A stretch of DNA of 64,000 bases from Pandoraea sputorum (lineage in GTDB: Bacteria > Pseudomonadota > Gammaproteobacteria > Burkholderiales > Burkholderiaceae): positions 3,596,001 to 3,660,000 of the forward strand of contig NZ_CP010431.2 of the NCBI RefSeq assembly GCF_000814845.2, given 5' to 3'. A program made the position numbers and the translations under genes. Numbering within the stretch: the stretch's first letter is position 1; every line of letters starts with the position of its first letter. Below the pieces are notes generated by a model. That model made no database searches. It was not told the origin of the DNA and saw only the letters and a program-made list of their open reading frames with translations. Shown piece by piece: positions 51,966-61,066 of the stretch.

Positions 51966-53795
51966 CTACTCCACCGTCACCGATTTAGCCAGATTCCTCG
52001 GCTTGTCCACATCCGTCCCACGCGCCACGGCGGCGTGATATGCGAGCAATTGCATCGGGATGGTGTGGAGAATCGGTGACAGCAAGCCATAGTGTTCGGT
52101 GAGACGAATCACCTCGATGTCCGTGCCTGGCGATAATCCGCAATCGCTGTCGGCAAAAACGTAGAGCTTGCCGTTGCGCGCGCTCACTTCGTGCATATTC
52201 GATTTCAGCTTCTCCAGCAGACGATCGTTCGGCGCGACCGCGACCACCGGCATCTCGTCGCTGACCAATGCGAGTGGCCCGTGCTTGAGTTCCCCGGCCG
52301 GATACGCCTCCGCGTGAATGTACGAGATCTCCTTCATCTTCAGCGCACCTTCCATCGCTACCGGGAAATGCAGGCCGCGCCCGAGAAAGAGAATGTCCTG
52401 ACGCCGCGTCAGTTGCTCCGCCCACGCGATGATCTGCGGCTCCAGCGCCAACACCTTCGCAATCGCATCCGGCAGGTGACGCAATGCCTTCAGATGCTGC
52501 TGTTCGTCCTCGTCCGACAACCGGTTGCGGCTCTGCGCCAGCGTCAGCGCCAGAATGAACAGCGACACCAGTTGCGTCGTGAATGCCTTGGTCGACGCCA
52601 CACCGATCTCCACGCCCGCCCGCGTGAAGAAGGTCAGCGCACACTCGCGCGCCAGTGCGCTCGTCGCCACGTTGCAGATCGCCAGCGTGTGCAACATCCC
52701 GCGTTGCTTGGCGACGTGGACCGCGCCAAGCACGTCCGCCGTCTCCCCGCTCTGTGAGACCGCAACGACCAGCGTCTTCGGATTCGCCACGCTGTCGCGG
52801 TAGCGATACTCGCTCGCGATCTCCACATTCACCGGCACCTGCGCGAGACTCTCGATCCAGTACTTCGCCGTGAGCGCCGCGTGGTAGCTACCGCCGCAAG
52901 CGAGCAACAACACCGAGTCCACCGCGTTGAACACGCGCCACGCGTTATCGCCAAACAACTCCGGCATGATCGACGTGACGTCCAGCAGCGTATCGGCCAC
53001 TGCGCGCGGCTGCTCGAAGATCTCCTTCTGCATGTAATAGCGATACGGCCCGAGATCCGCTGCACCGCTGTGCGCCGCCACCCGGTTCACCGCGCGCTCC
53101 ACGCGTTGCCCCTGAGCATCCACCACCCAGTAGCGGTGCAGTTGCACGTCCGCGACGTCGCCATTCTCCAGATAGACGATCCGGTCGGTCACGTTGGCCA
53201 GCGCAATCGCGTCGGACGCGATGAAGTTCTCGCCGTCACCCACACCGAGAATCAAGGGCATGCCGTCACGCGCGCCGACGAGACGATGCGGCTCGTCGCG
53301 ACAGATCACCGCGATCGCGTAGCTGCCACGCAGTCGGGCTGCCGCCGACTTCACCGCTTCGAACAAGTCGCCGTCGTACAGATGGTCGATCAGATGCGCG
53401 ATGACCTCGCTATCCGTCTGGCTCGCGAAGACATAGCCTTGCTTCTCTAGCGACGCGCGCAACTCCTCGTGGTTCTCGATGATGCCGTTGTGCGAGAGCG
53501 CGATACGCGGCGTCTCGGCATTCGGCGAGAAGTGCGGATGTGCGTTGTCTGTGACCGGCTTGCCGTGCGTTGCCCAACGCGTGTGAGCAATGCCGGTGTA
53601 ACCCGTCAAGCCAAGACGACCGACCTCCTCCTGGAGATTCGCCACGCGCTCGACACTGCGCGCACGCACCAGATCACGCGCGCGGTACAGCGCGACGCCG
53701 CACGAGTCGTACCCGCGATACTCCAAACGCTTCAGACCGTCGACCAGGTTGGGAACAATGTCCCGCTGCGCGACCGCGCCGATGATTCCACACAT
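51966..53795 (-). CDS. glmS: Glutamine-fructose-6-phosphate transaminase (isomerizing)
   Basis: The 609-residue protein matches GlmS along its full length. After Met1, Cys2 is the glutaminase nucleophile ([12 protein letters not shown]), with the [15 protein letters not shown] and [13 protein letters not shown] blocks following. Two SIS sugar-isomerase domains follow ([13 protein letters not shown], and the [27 protein letters not shown] block). The enzyme makes glucosamine-6-phosphate for peptidoglycan and LPS. It is divergent from the Lrp/AsnC-type gene, with two palindromes between them. Confidence 0.97.
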   Translation of the reverse strand: MCGIIGAVAQRDIVPNLVDGLKRLEYRGYDSCGVALYRARDLVRARSVERVANLQEEVGRLGLTGYTGIAHTRWATHGKPVTDNAHPHFSPNAETPRIALSHNGIIENHEELRASLEKQGYVFASQTDSEVIAHLIDHLYDGDLFEAVKSAAARLRGSYAIAVICRDEPHRLVGARDGMPLILGVGDGENFIASDAIALANVTDRIVYLENGDVADVQLHRYWVVDAQGQRVERAVNRVAAHSGAADLGPYRYYMQKEIFEQPRAVADTLLDVTSIMPELFGDNAWRVFNAVDSVLLLACGGSYHAALTAKYWIESLAQVPVNVEIASEYRYRDSVANPKTLVVAVSQSGETADVLGAVHVAKQRGMLHTLAICNVATSALARECALTFFTRAGVEIGVASTKAFTTQLVSLFILALTLAQSRNRLSDEDEQQHLKALRHLPDAIAKVLALEPQIIAWAEQLTRRQDILFLGRGLHFPVAMEGALKMKEISYIHAEAYPAGELKHGPLALVSDEMPVVAVAPNDRLLEKLKSNMHEVSARNGKLYVFADSDCGLSPGTDIEVIRLTEHYGLLSPILHTIPMQLLAYHAAVARGTDVDKPRNLAKSVTVE

Positions 53796-53882
53796 AACGC
53801 TTCTCCGAAATGATTCGTTGCCAGCCAGTGAAGCGATAGTAGAGTTGGCACACTGAAATTAATCATCAATATTATGAAGTTA

Positions 53883-53929
53883 GTGAAATTTAAATTCACA
53901 ACGATTGCGATGTGAAATAATATTTCACA
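53883..53929. promoter_or_regulatory. Two palindromes, candidate AsnC/Lrp operators between glmS and lrp-type gene
   Basis: TGTGAAATA-A-TATTTCACA (53911-53929) is a perfect 19-bp palindrome. GTGAAATTTAAATTCAC (53883-53899) is an imperfect relative whose centre lies 29 bases away. Both are in the 159-base gap between glmS and the AsnC-type gene. Spacing of about three helical turns suits a multimeric Lrp/AsnC protein. Confidence 0.75.
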
Positions 53930-53954
53930 CTATTAGCATCTGCTCAGAGACCTC

Positions 53955-54449
53955 ATGCCAGGCATCACCCTCGACGATCTGGACTTACGAATCCTCGGCG
54001 CGCTACAACGGGACGCATCGATCTCGAACCTCGAACTGTCGCGACGGGTGCACGCCTCCGCCCCAACCTGCTTGCGACGCGTGCGCGCGCTGCGGGAGGC
54101 GGGCGTCATCGCCCGTCAGATCGCCATCGTCGACGCCGCGAAGCTCGGCCCGACCCTGACGGCCGTCGTCGAAGTGAGTCTCGACCGACAGACCGCCGAG
54201 GATTACGACACCTTCGAGACCTACATCTGCGACGAACCGTCCGTCACGCAGTGCTATCGCGTCTCGCCGGGGCCTGACTTCGTCGTCATTGCCGAAGTCC
54301 GCGATATGGCCGCCTATGACGAACTCGCCCGGCGGCTTTTCAAAAGCTCGGCCAACATTCGCAATGTGCGCACCTTCTTTTCCACGCGTTGCGCGAAATT
54401 CGAAGCGAACGCACCTGTCACGCCAGCCCATCCGAACCCTTCCCGTTAA
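53955..54449 (+). CDS. Lrp/AsnC family transcriptional regulator
   Basis: The 164-residue protein has the N-terminal HTH LDDLDLRILGALQRDASISNLELSRRVHASAPTCLRRVRALREAGVI and a C-terminal RAM/AsnC ligand domain (VVEVSLDRQTAEDYDTFE..., with PDFVVIAEVRDM). These proteins form octamers and respond to amino acids. It starts 25 bases after the palindrome at 53911-53929, so autoregulation and control of divergent glmS are likely. Confidence 0.93.
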   Translation: MPGITLDDLDLRILGALQRDASISNLELSRRVHASAPTCLRRVRALREAGVIARQIAIVDAAKLGPTLTAVVEVSLDRQTAEDYDTFETYICDEPSVTQCYRVSPGPDFVVIAEVRDMAAYDELARRLFKSSANIRNVRTFFSTRCAKFEANAPVTPAHPNPSR

Positions 54450-54454
54450 ATGAA

Positions 54455-54472
54455 AATGTTCATTTGAACATT
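54455..54472. promoter_or_regulatory. Perfect palindrome AATGTTCA-TT-TGAACATT, GlpR-type operator
   Basis: The 18-bp perfect inverted repeat matches the ATGTTCG...CGAACAT pattern known for E. coli GlpR, with A for G at the inner position. A second half-like copy (TTTGAATGTC) lies at about 54484-54493. It is 81 bases upstream of the DeoR-type gene. Confidence 0.75.
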
Positions 54473-54552
54473 CGACATCGTCATTTGAATGTCACTCTCG
54501 GCTGTCAAAGTGGCGCCCATTCCAGAACGAATGCGCACATCACGACTGCCCG

Positions 54553-55311
54553 ATGGACCTTTCAGACCGTCAAACCCGCATCGTCGCCCTTTTCCGCCAG
54601 CACGGCGAATTGAGTGTCGACGCCCTCGCCGAGCACTTCAGCGTCGCCACGCAGACGATTCGTCGCGACGTGAACGCGCTATGCGACGCGAATGTGCTGC
54701 GCCGCTATCACGGCGGTGCGCGTCTGATGACGCCGGGGGCCAACCAGCCCTACGAAGTGCGGCGAGTGCGCAACCTCGAAGGCAAGGTGCGCATCGGTCA
54801 CGCCGCTGCTGAACGCATTCCGGACGGCGCAACCGTTCTGCTCGGCATCGGCACCACGCCGGAACAGGTGGCCGTAGCGCTCGTGCATCGCAAACGTCTG
54901 TGCGTCATCACGAACAATCTGCGTGCCGCGCTGGTGCTGGCGAGCAACTCCGAACATCGCGTGGTCGTTCCCGGCGGCGAACTGCGCTCGCCCAACCCCG
55001 AGATTCTGGGCGACGAAGCCGACCGTCTGTTTCGCGCCTATCGTGCCGACGTAGGCGTGTACAGCGTGGGCGGCATCGACGACGACGGCACACTCCTCGA
55101 TTACGACCGCGTTGAAGCAGCCTCACGCGAAGCGCTGCGCGATGCCAGTCGCTATCGCATTCTCGTTGCGGACGCGTACAAGTTCACCCGCAAGCCCAGC
55201 GTACGCGGCGGGCAACTCGACGAGCAGGATCTCGTCATTACAGATGCCCCGCTGCCTGCCCCGCTGAACCATCGCGTTGGCGGGGACTCGCCCGAAATTC
55301 TCGTCGTTTGA
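54553..55311 (+). CDS. DeoR/GlpR family transcriptional regulator
   Basis: The 252-residue protein has the DeoR HTH (ELSVDALAEHFSVATQTIRRDVNALCDANVLRRYHGGARL) and a DeoR sensor domain binding a phosphorylated sugar, with TTPEQVAVAL and GGIDDDGTLLDYD. It resembles GlpR, the glycerol-3-phosphate repressor. The GlpR-like palindrome upstream and the GDPD gene 66 bases downstream support this. Its target set within the window is itself and the GDPD gene, perhaps others. Confidence 0.9.
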   Translation: MDLSDRQTRIVALFRQHGELSVDALAEHFSVATQTIRRDVNALCDANVLRRYHGGARLMTPGANQPYEVRRVRNLEGKVRIGHAAAERIPDGATVLLGIGTTPEQVAVALVHRKRLCVITNNLRAALVLASNSEHRVVVPGGELRSPNPEILGDEADRLFRAYRADVGVYSVGGIDDDGTLLDYDRVEAASREALRDASRYRILVADAYKFTRKPSVRGGQLDEQDLVITDAPLPAPLNHRVGGDSPEILVV

Positions 55312-55377
55312 TCAGACCGTTTCGAACGCTCCGACACGCATCGCTCACTCACTCGCCCTCGCCAGAGACCGCACACC

Positions 55378-56337
55378 ATGTCATCCGCTTCGTTTCGCGC
55401 TTCCACCGTTCGCCTCGCTGCCATTAGCGTGGCCGCCTTCGCCTGCGTCTTCGGTGCGCTTTCGTCGTCTGCCGCCAGCGCCGCCCCGTTGATCGTCGCG
55501 CATCGTGGCGGTACGGGCGACGCCCCCGAAAACACCGTGCAAGCCTTCAACAACGCGCTGCAAAACGGCGCGCAGGCGCTCTGGATGACGGTGCAGGTCA
55601 CGCGCGACGGTGTGCCCGTGATGTACCGTCCGGCCGATGTCTCGGCACTCACGGATGGTCGCGGCAAGCTGGCCGATCTCGACTACGCCGACGTGAAGAA
55701 GCTGAACGCTGGCTACGCCTTCTCCCGCAAGGACGCCAACGGCCAGACCGTCTACCCTTTTCGCGACCACCCGCTGCCGATTCCCACGCTGCGCGAAGCG
55801 CTGGCCGCCATGCCCGCCAACGTGCCCGTGCTGCTCGACATGAAGCAGACGCCCGCCGCGCCGCTGGTCGAGGCCGTCATCAAGGTGCTCGACGACACGA
55901 ACGCCTGGCCGCGCGTGCGCCTCTACTCGACGGAAGCGGAGGCGACTGACCGCATGCGCACCCGTCGCCCGCAAGCACAACTGTTCGAGTCGCGCGACGC
56001 CACACGCAACCGTTTGGTTGCCGCCGCCCTCGCGGGCCAGTGCGCCGCGCCGCCCGCCCCGGGCACGTGGGCGGGCATCGAATTTCATCGTCAGGTAGAA
56101 GTGGTGGAGCGCTTCACGCTCGGTGAAGGCGTGTCGAAGATCGTCGCGAACTGGTGGACACCGGCCGCCGTGCAGTGCTTCAAGTCGCGTGGCGACGTGC
56201 ACCTCGTCGCATTCGGCGTCGAGACGCCGCAGGACTTCGAAGCCGCATCGCAACTGGGCTTCGACGCCGTGATGACGGACTCCCCTGCACGTTTGCGCGC
56301 CGCGCTGGCGAATCAGGGGAAAGACGTCGCGAAGTAA
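55378..56337 (+). CDS. GDPD-family protein with altered metal-binding residues
   Basis: The 319-residue secreted protein (signal up to ASAAP) has a glycerophosphodiester phosphodiesterase TIM barrel beginning IVAHRGGTGDAPENTVQAF, with His42, Arg43 and Glu51 intact. The next family motif, usually (A)LElDVQ-TkDGVPVVfHD, here reads ALWMTVQVTRDGVPVMYRP. The Glu and Asp ligands and the second His are thus replaced by Trp, Thr and Arg. It is unclear whether it is an active enzyme or a binding protein. It follows the GlpR-like gene. Confidence 0.85.
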   Translation: MSSASFRASTVRLAAISVAAFACVFGALSSSAASAAPLIVAHRGGTGDAPENTVQAFNNALQNGAQALWMTVQVTRDGVPVMYRPADVSALTDGRGKLADLDYADVKKLNAGYAFSRKDANGQTVYPFRDHPLPIPTLREALAAMPANVPVLLDMKQTPAAPLVEAVIKVLDDTNAWPRVRLYSTEAEATDRMRTRRPQAQLFESRDATRNRLVAAALAGQCAAPPAPGTWAGIEFHRQVEVVERFTLGEGVSKIVANWWTPAAVQCFKSRGDVHLVAFGVETPQDFEAASQLGFDAVMTDSPARLRAALANQGKDVAK

Positions 56338-56557
56338 TACGCGCTCTTACGGCAGAACAACGTAATCATGTAGCGCCCGGGACGCGCGTCGGTATCTGAC
56401 GCGCCCCCCAACCTCCCGCTGATCCTTCGTTCTGCGCATGCGGAAAGTCTAGTTTCATATTTTTAGTATTCCTAATTTCTAACGTGACGCGAAATCCCGG
56501 GAAACGACACCGGGACGCGCCTCGCCCTTTAGCCTTACCTCGCTCAGGAAACACGCC

Positions 56558-57793
56558 ATGAAGGTTTTCGTCCACTCGCCCCTCGCCCGTGCCGTCGCAC
56601 TGGTCATCGGCTGCGGTGCCGCTACGCTCGCGCACGCCCAGTCCAACATTACGCTTTACGGCATTGTCGACGGCGGCGTCGGCTACGCCAGCAATGTCGC
56701 CAGCGTGACGCGCGCGGGTGCTGCAGGCCGCCCGGCCACCATGACCGGCGCGTCGAACTACGCGTTCCAGAGCGGAACGTGGCAAGGCAGCCGCTGGGGC
56801 ATGCAGGGCACGGAAGATCTCGGTGGTGGCCTGAAGGCGTTGTTCCGTCTCGAGAACGGTTTCAACCTCGGCAATGGCACCGCCAGTCAGGGTGGCGCGG
56901 AGTTCGGCCGTCATGCGTATGTCGGCTTGCAGGACAAGGCGTACGGCACCGTTACGCTTGGCCGTCAGTACGATCCGCTGATCGATCTCGTCGGCTCCGT
57001 CGGCGGCACCGCACTACTCTCGGGCGTTGCCGCACACCCGGGCGACGTCGACAACCTCGACCACAGCTCGCGCGTGAACAACAGTGTCAAGTACCGCTCG
57101 CCGACGTGGGGCGGCTTCACATTCGGGGCGATGTACGGCTTCGGCGGGCAGCCCGGCACGATGGGGCGTCAGAACACCTGGGGCCTCGCCGGACAGTACG
57201 CGAACGGCCCGCTCACGTGGGGCGTCGGCTTCTCGCACGCCAACAACGACAAGGCGAGCGCCACGGACACGACCATCGGTAGCTGGGCCGGCTCGTCCGA
57301 GTCCGCTTTCGCGTCGTCGATCAATGCAGGCTACGCCAGCGCCAAGGCACGCGACGTGATCGCCACGTCGATGACCTACCAGATCGGCGACGCAACGCTG
57401 GGCGCGAATTACAGCCACACCGAATACTCGGCGGGCACGTACTCGCGCTTCACGCGCACGGCGAAGTTCGACACGGTCGGCGTGCTGGGGATGTATCGTT
57501 TCACGACCGCCTTCCGTCTGGGCGGCGGCTACAGCTTCACGAAGGTGAATGCCCCGGCGGCAAACGTTTCAGGCGCGAAGTACCACCAGTTCAATCTGGC
57601 GGCGTTCTATAACCTGTCGAAGCGCACGGAGTTGTATGCGCTCGCGGGCTACCAGAAGGCCTCGGGCAGCACGCTCGACGCCTTCGGCAACGTGATCGAC
57701 GCGACGGCCTCGGTTGGCGACGCCGCGAACGGCATGTCGTCCGCTACCAACTCGCAGACGGTGGTGCGACTGGGCGTCAGCCACGTATTCTGA
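56558..57793 (+). CDS. Outer-membrane porin (Gram-negative porin, Burkholderiales type)
   Basis: The 411-residue 16-strand general porin has a signal peptide (VHSPLARAVALVIGCGAATLAHAQ). Typical strands include SNITLYGIVDGGVGYAS and SRWGMQGTEDLGGGLKALFRLENGFNLGNG. The final strand VVRLGVSHVF ends in the terminal Phe needed for BAM assembly. It is monocistronic, preceded by an AT-rich promoter region and followed by a perfect terminator. Confidence 0.95.
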   Translation: MKVFVHSPLARAVALVIGCGAATLAHAQSNITLYGIVDGGVGYASNVASVTRAGAAGRPATMTGASNYAFQSGTWQGSRWGMQGTEDLGGGLKALFRLENGFNLGNGTASQGGAEFGRHAYVGLQDKAYGTVTLGRQYDPLIDLVGSVGGTALLSGVAAHPGDVDNLDHSSRVNNSVKYRSPTWGGFTFGAMYGFGGQPGTMGRQNTWGLAGQYANGPLTWGVGFSHANNDKASATDTTIGSWAGSSESAFASSINAGYASAKARDVIATSMTYQIGDATLGANYSHTEYSAGTYSRFTRTAKFDTVGVLGMYRFTTAFRLGGGYSFTKVNAPAANVSGAKYHQFNLAAFYNLSKRTELYALAGYQKASGSTLDAFGNVIDATASVGDAANGMSSATNSQTVVRLGVSHVF

Positions 57794-57809
57794 CGCGGGG
57801 AGCGATACG

Positions 57810-57835
57810 AACAACGGCCCTGCCGGGCCGTTGTT
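57810..57835 (+). terminator. Intrinsic terminator after the porin gene
   Basis: A perfect 11-bp stem AACAACGGCCC/GGGCCGTTGTT with a TGCC loop lies 16 bases after the porin stop. It also faces the 3' end of the convergent AraC gene. Confidence 0.88.
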
Positions 57836-57870
57836 GCCGCTGCCACCCTCGGACGTCGAATTAAGTCGGA

Positions 57871-58761
57871 CTACGCCGCCTGTGCAGGCAGCGCCGGGAC
57901 AATCTCTACGCGCGGACGCGGCAACGTCGTGACCGCGTGCATCTGCGCACGCAGCCAGTCGCGCGGACTGCTGCCTGTCTTGCGACGGAAGGCGCGCGCG
58001 AGCGCCGACGCGCTGTCGTACCCGACCTCCTCCGCCACGCGCGCGATCGGCTGACCGTCACGCAGACGCTTTTGCGCCAGACCAATGCGCCAGTCCAGCA
58101 GATAGTCCGCAGGCGACTGACCAACCACTTCACGAAACTGCGCCGCGAAGTTCGCGCGCGACATGTTGGCCGTGCTCGCCAGCGACTCGACCGTCCACGC
58201 TTCGCCGGGTTGATTGTGAATGACGTTCAGTGCGCGCGCGAGACGCGGATCGCCCAGCCCGGCCAGCATGCCGAAGCTCACCAGACGATGCTCAAGCACG
58301 TGGCGTAGCAACTGAATCACGAGCAACTCGAACAGGCGGTCCATGACGGCCAGACGTCCGCAGTTCTGCCCGAACGCTTCTGCGAAAAGCCAGTTCAGTG
58401 TGAGTTCGAGCGTGGAGAGCGATTTCGTCGGTAAGACGAGAAACTCGGGCAATGCGGCGACCAACGGATTGTTGTGGCCACCGTCGAACGATAACGACCC
58501 GCACACCAGTTCCGTGCGGTCCGCCTCGCCCGAGAGCAATTGATGATGGTTGCGGCGCGGGAAGAAAATCAGCGACGGCTCGGCGATCTGTTGTCGCGAA
58601 CCGTCCTCCATCACGAGCGCGACTTCACCCGAACGGAGCAAATGCAGGTGGCCGCCGTCGTGGGCGTCGACACCGTAACTGGCGAGGCCGCAGAGGCCGC
58701 CGCTATGAAACACACCGGCGCGAACGCCGAAATTCGAAATCAGGGTGGAGAGCCGGTCCAT
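57871..58761 (-). CDS. AraC family transcriptional regulator (cupin_6 sensor)
   Basis: The 296-residue protein has an N-terminal cupin-like sensor domain (FHSGGLCGLASYGV..., then SLIFFPRRNHHQLL). Its C-terminal AraC DNA-binding region has two HTHs, with EAWTVESLASTANMSRANFAAQFREVVGQSPADYLLDWRIGLAQKRL and PIARVAEEVGYDSASALARAFRRKTGSSP. The ATG at 58761 suits this family's N-terminus; an upstream in-frame extension does not. It is convergent with the porin. Confidence 0.92.
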   Translation of the reverse strand: MDRLSTLISNFGVRAGVFHSGGLCGLASYGVDAHDGGHLHLLRSGEVALVMEDGSRQQIAEPSLIFFPRRNHHQLLSGEADRTELVCGSLSFDGGHNNPLVAALPEFLVLPTKSLSTLELTLNWLFAEAFGQNCGRLAVMDRLFELLVIQLLRHVLEHRLVSFGMLAGLGDPRLARALNVIHNQPGEAWTVESLASTANMSRANFAAQFREVVGQSPADYLLDWRIGLAQKRLRDGQPIARVAEEVGYDSASALARAFRRKTGSSPRDWLRAQMHAVTTLPRPRVEIVPALPAQAA

Positions 58762-58910
58762 GGCGCACTCATCTAAATAACCCGGTGCGCCGATTATGGA
58801 GGATTTACGCAACCCTTGCTTGGACCGCTCTTCGCCCCTCTCGTTGCTGCTCTCCTTGCCCTTGTTCCGGCTTGGCAGATGCTCAACACGCGCATTCACA
58901 TCACGCGCGA

Positions 58911-59210
58911 TCAGGCGCGGTTATCGGCGGCAGCAGCGACCGGCGCGGTCGTCCCGATTTCCGAACGCACTTCAGCGCGCGAGCGGCCGACTGACGCACC
59001 TTGCTGCAGCAGCGACGGATACGTTTGCAGCGATTGATCCAGCTGGCCCGATGCACGTGCTACACGCAACTCTTCGAGCACTTGGGCACGGCTCACACCC
59101 TGCGAAGCAACGGGCTGACCGGCGTCGGCCGTTTGGGTCTCGGCAAAAGCCGAAGCGGAAGCCAGCGATGCGGTGGCGATAAGGGCGGCGGCGAAAATAC
59201 GAGCGTTCAT
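58911..59210 (-). CDS. DUF4148 domain-containing secreted protein
   Basis: The 99-residue protein has a signal peptide (IFAAALIATASLASASAFAE, cleavage after FA). The DUF4148 core is SRAQVLEELRVARASGQLDQSL followed by YPSLLQQG and GRSRAEVRSEI. This small periplasmic family is widespread and multi-copy in Burkholderiales; its function is unknown. AAGGAG stands 7 bases before the ATG at 59210. Confidence 0.9.
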   Translation of the reverse strand: MNARIFAAALIATASLASASAFAETQTADAGQPVASQGVSRAQVLEELRVARASGQLDQSLQTYPSLLQQGASVGRSRAEVRSEIGTTAPVAAAADNRA

Positions 59211-59474
59211 GATCAAACTCCTTTCGGTCGGCAGCGTTTGCCGTATGTCGTTTTCCCTTGTGCTTCCGTCCGAATCACCGGAGGAGCGCTAGCGGGCATG
59301 ACTGAAGATTACGAAAGGACAGCGCGGCTTGCACGGCAGGACGTCTGCAAGATGCGACCATTCGTCCAGTTCTGACGAACGTGATTGGTACGCGCTATGA
59401 CGTCGATAGCGAACGCTGATCGGATGGCCGAAAAAGGGGGGATTGCGGCGGTTTTGCGAGCGCCCGACGCCCGC

Positions 59475-59966
59475 TTACGCCCCGGCAGTACGCCGCTTCA
59501 CTTTGATGTCGGCAACCGGGATTACGGCAGCTGCCGCATCCCCAAGAAGACGACGCAACACATTCGGCTGGTCGACGAGATCTGCCAGCGTGTAGCGGTC
59601 GAGCACCGCGAAATAGGAACGCAGCGCCTCGCCCAGCACGCCGCGCAGATGGCACGCCGACGTGATGACACAAGCGTTATCGCCCTGATGGAAGCACTCC
59701 ACCATTGCGAAATCGGGCTCCATCGCACGCACCACTTCCCCGAGTCCGATGCGCTCCGGCGCGCGGCCCAGACGAATCCCACCCGAGCGTCCGCGCACGG
59801 TATGCAAAAAACCGAGCTGGCCGAGCTTCTGCACGATCTTCACGAGGTGATTCTTGGGAATGTCGAAGGCGTCCGCCACGGACTGCACGTGCACAAGCTC
59901 GTCGGGATGAACCGCGACATAGATCAGGGTGCGCAGACTGTAATCGGTATGGTCGGTAAGTCGCAT
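59475..59966 (-). CDS. Rrf2 family regulator, NsrR-like
   Basis: The 163-residue protein matches NsrR, the nitric-oxide-sensing [2Fe-2S]/[4Fe-4S] repressor. The N-terminus is MRLTDHTDYSLRTLIYVAV, and the helix-turn-helix block includes IPKNHLVKIVQKLGQLGFLHTVRGRSGGIRLG. The cluster ligands are C-x7-C-x5-C (VECFHQGDNACVITSACHL), with seven residues in the first gap rather than the four recalled for E. coli NsrR. The ATG at 59966 is preferred over an upstream Met. A possible NsrR half-site (ATACATCTT, 60073-60081) lies upstream. Confidence 0.88.
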   Translation of the reverse strand: MRLTDHTDYSLRTLIYVAVHPDELVHVQSVADAFDIPKNHLVKIVQKLGQLGFLHTVRGRSGGIRLGRAPERIGLGEVVRAMEPDFAMVECFHQGDNACVITSACHLRGVLGEALRSYFAVLDRYTLADLVDQPNVLRRLLGDAAAAVIPVADIKVKRRTAGA

Positions 59967-60072
59967 CGACGGCGGACGTAGGCGAAAAGCGGATGGGAAG
60001 CGGGAACGAATCAGGCGGCGCACGGCGCGCCGCCTCTGATGATTTTGCGAGTCAGTTTAACATGGCCCCGGC

Positions 60073-60081
60073 ATACATCTT
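60073..60081. promoter_or_regulatory. Possible NsrR half-site
   Basis: On the minus strand it reads AAGATGTAT, close to the AAGATGCA-type half-site of NsrR, 107 bases upstream of the nsrR-like gene. Only one half-site is clear, so this is weak. Confidence 0.3.
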
Positions 60082-60181
60082 ATGTCCCGCGCATGCCGTA
60101 CGCCACCCGATTTTTTCAGAATATTCGGGCGCGTACGGCGCGAGAATTCCCCTTTCGCGAGAGGGACTTACCATCAAGCGC

Positions 60182-60916
60182 TTACCAACGCATCGTCAGC
60201 CCGCCCATCCACGAATAGTCGTAGGTCTGCGGGTTCAGACCGCGTCGGTAGCCGACGTCGAGATCCATCCACGACGTCGGGCTATAGATGGCCCCGAGAA
60301 TCATGAAGGCCGGGTTCGTCTTCTGCGCAAAATCGGGGTTTTGCGACGTGCCGACGTCCAGAATCAGTTGCGTCGACGGCAACACGCGATACAGCACCGC
60401 AGCAGACGCCTTCCACACCCCCTGCCGCTGCCCCTGACGGTTCGCCTGATAGGCACCGCCAGCGTTGGCCAGGAAGGTCCAGTCGTCGATCTGATACTGG
60501 GCGAGCAGCGTCGCACCGGCATTGACCCGGCCCGTGCCCAGTCCGCGCTGATCGTTGCCCGTCGGAAAGCTCAGATACGGCTTGAGACCGATGCTGAACG
60601 CGCCGTCGTCATACATGCGCCACTTGGCCCCCGTCTCCACGTCTCCAACGCCACTGCCTGCGCTCTCGGAGCGGTTCTGGATATTCGTATAAGGCACGTT
60701 GACGTACAGATCGAGCGCCTCGCCGATACCGCGCGTGAGCGTGCTGTTCCAGAGCGTCTGACGGCCGATGTCCTCCTGCTTCGACGTGACTTCGCCGTTC
60801 GTCTCGAACTGCCAGTTGACGTCGCCCTGCGTGCCCGTGTCGTCGGAGGTCAGAGGGTGTGCTGCGAATGCGCTGAGCGGGCAGAACAGCGCGAGATACA
60901 TCAGTTGCTTCTTCAT
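60182..60916 (-). CDS. Outer-membrane transport-type protein (phenol MetA-pathway family)
   Basis: The 244-residue exported protein (signal YLALFCPLSAFAAHPL) reads as beta-barrel sequence. It has alternating aromatic/small residue strands such as NWQFETNGEVTS, LDLYVNVPYTN, GDVETGAKWRMY and the terminal YDYSWMGGLTMRW. This is the Phenol_MetA_deg family of outer-membrane proteins, often linked to uptake or efflux of aromatic or hydrophobic compounds. The ATG at 60916 fits the signal peptide. It lies 150 bases after the start-distal end of mgtA with no obvious link. Confidence 0.8.
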   Translation of the reverse strand: MKKQLMYLALFCPLSAFAAHPLTSDDTGTQGDVNWQFETNGEVTSKQEDIGRQTLWNSTLTRGIGEALDLYVNVPYTNIQNRSESAGSGVGDVETGAKWRMYDDGAFSIGLKPYLSFPTGNDQRGLGTGRVNAGATLLAQYQIDDWTFLANAGGAYQANRQGQRQGVWKASAAVLYRVLPSTQLILDVGTSQNPDFAQKTNPAFMILGAIYSPTSWMDLDVGYRRGLNPQTYDYSWMGGLTMRW

Positions 60917-61066
60917 GAGTCGTTCTCTTTTTCGTGTGCCGTCCCGGGCGGCACGCCAACGCGTGCGCCAGAACGAAAGTGTGTGGAGGCAGCGCCCCCG
61001 CCCCAGCGGGGCGGGTGGCATTGCAACTGCAATGTGTGAGGCAAGCTTTCAGGCTTCGCTCATGAA

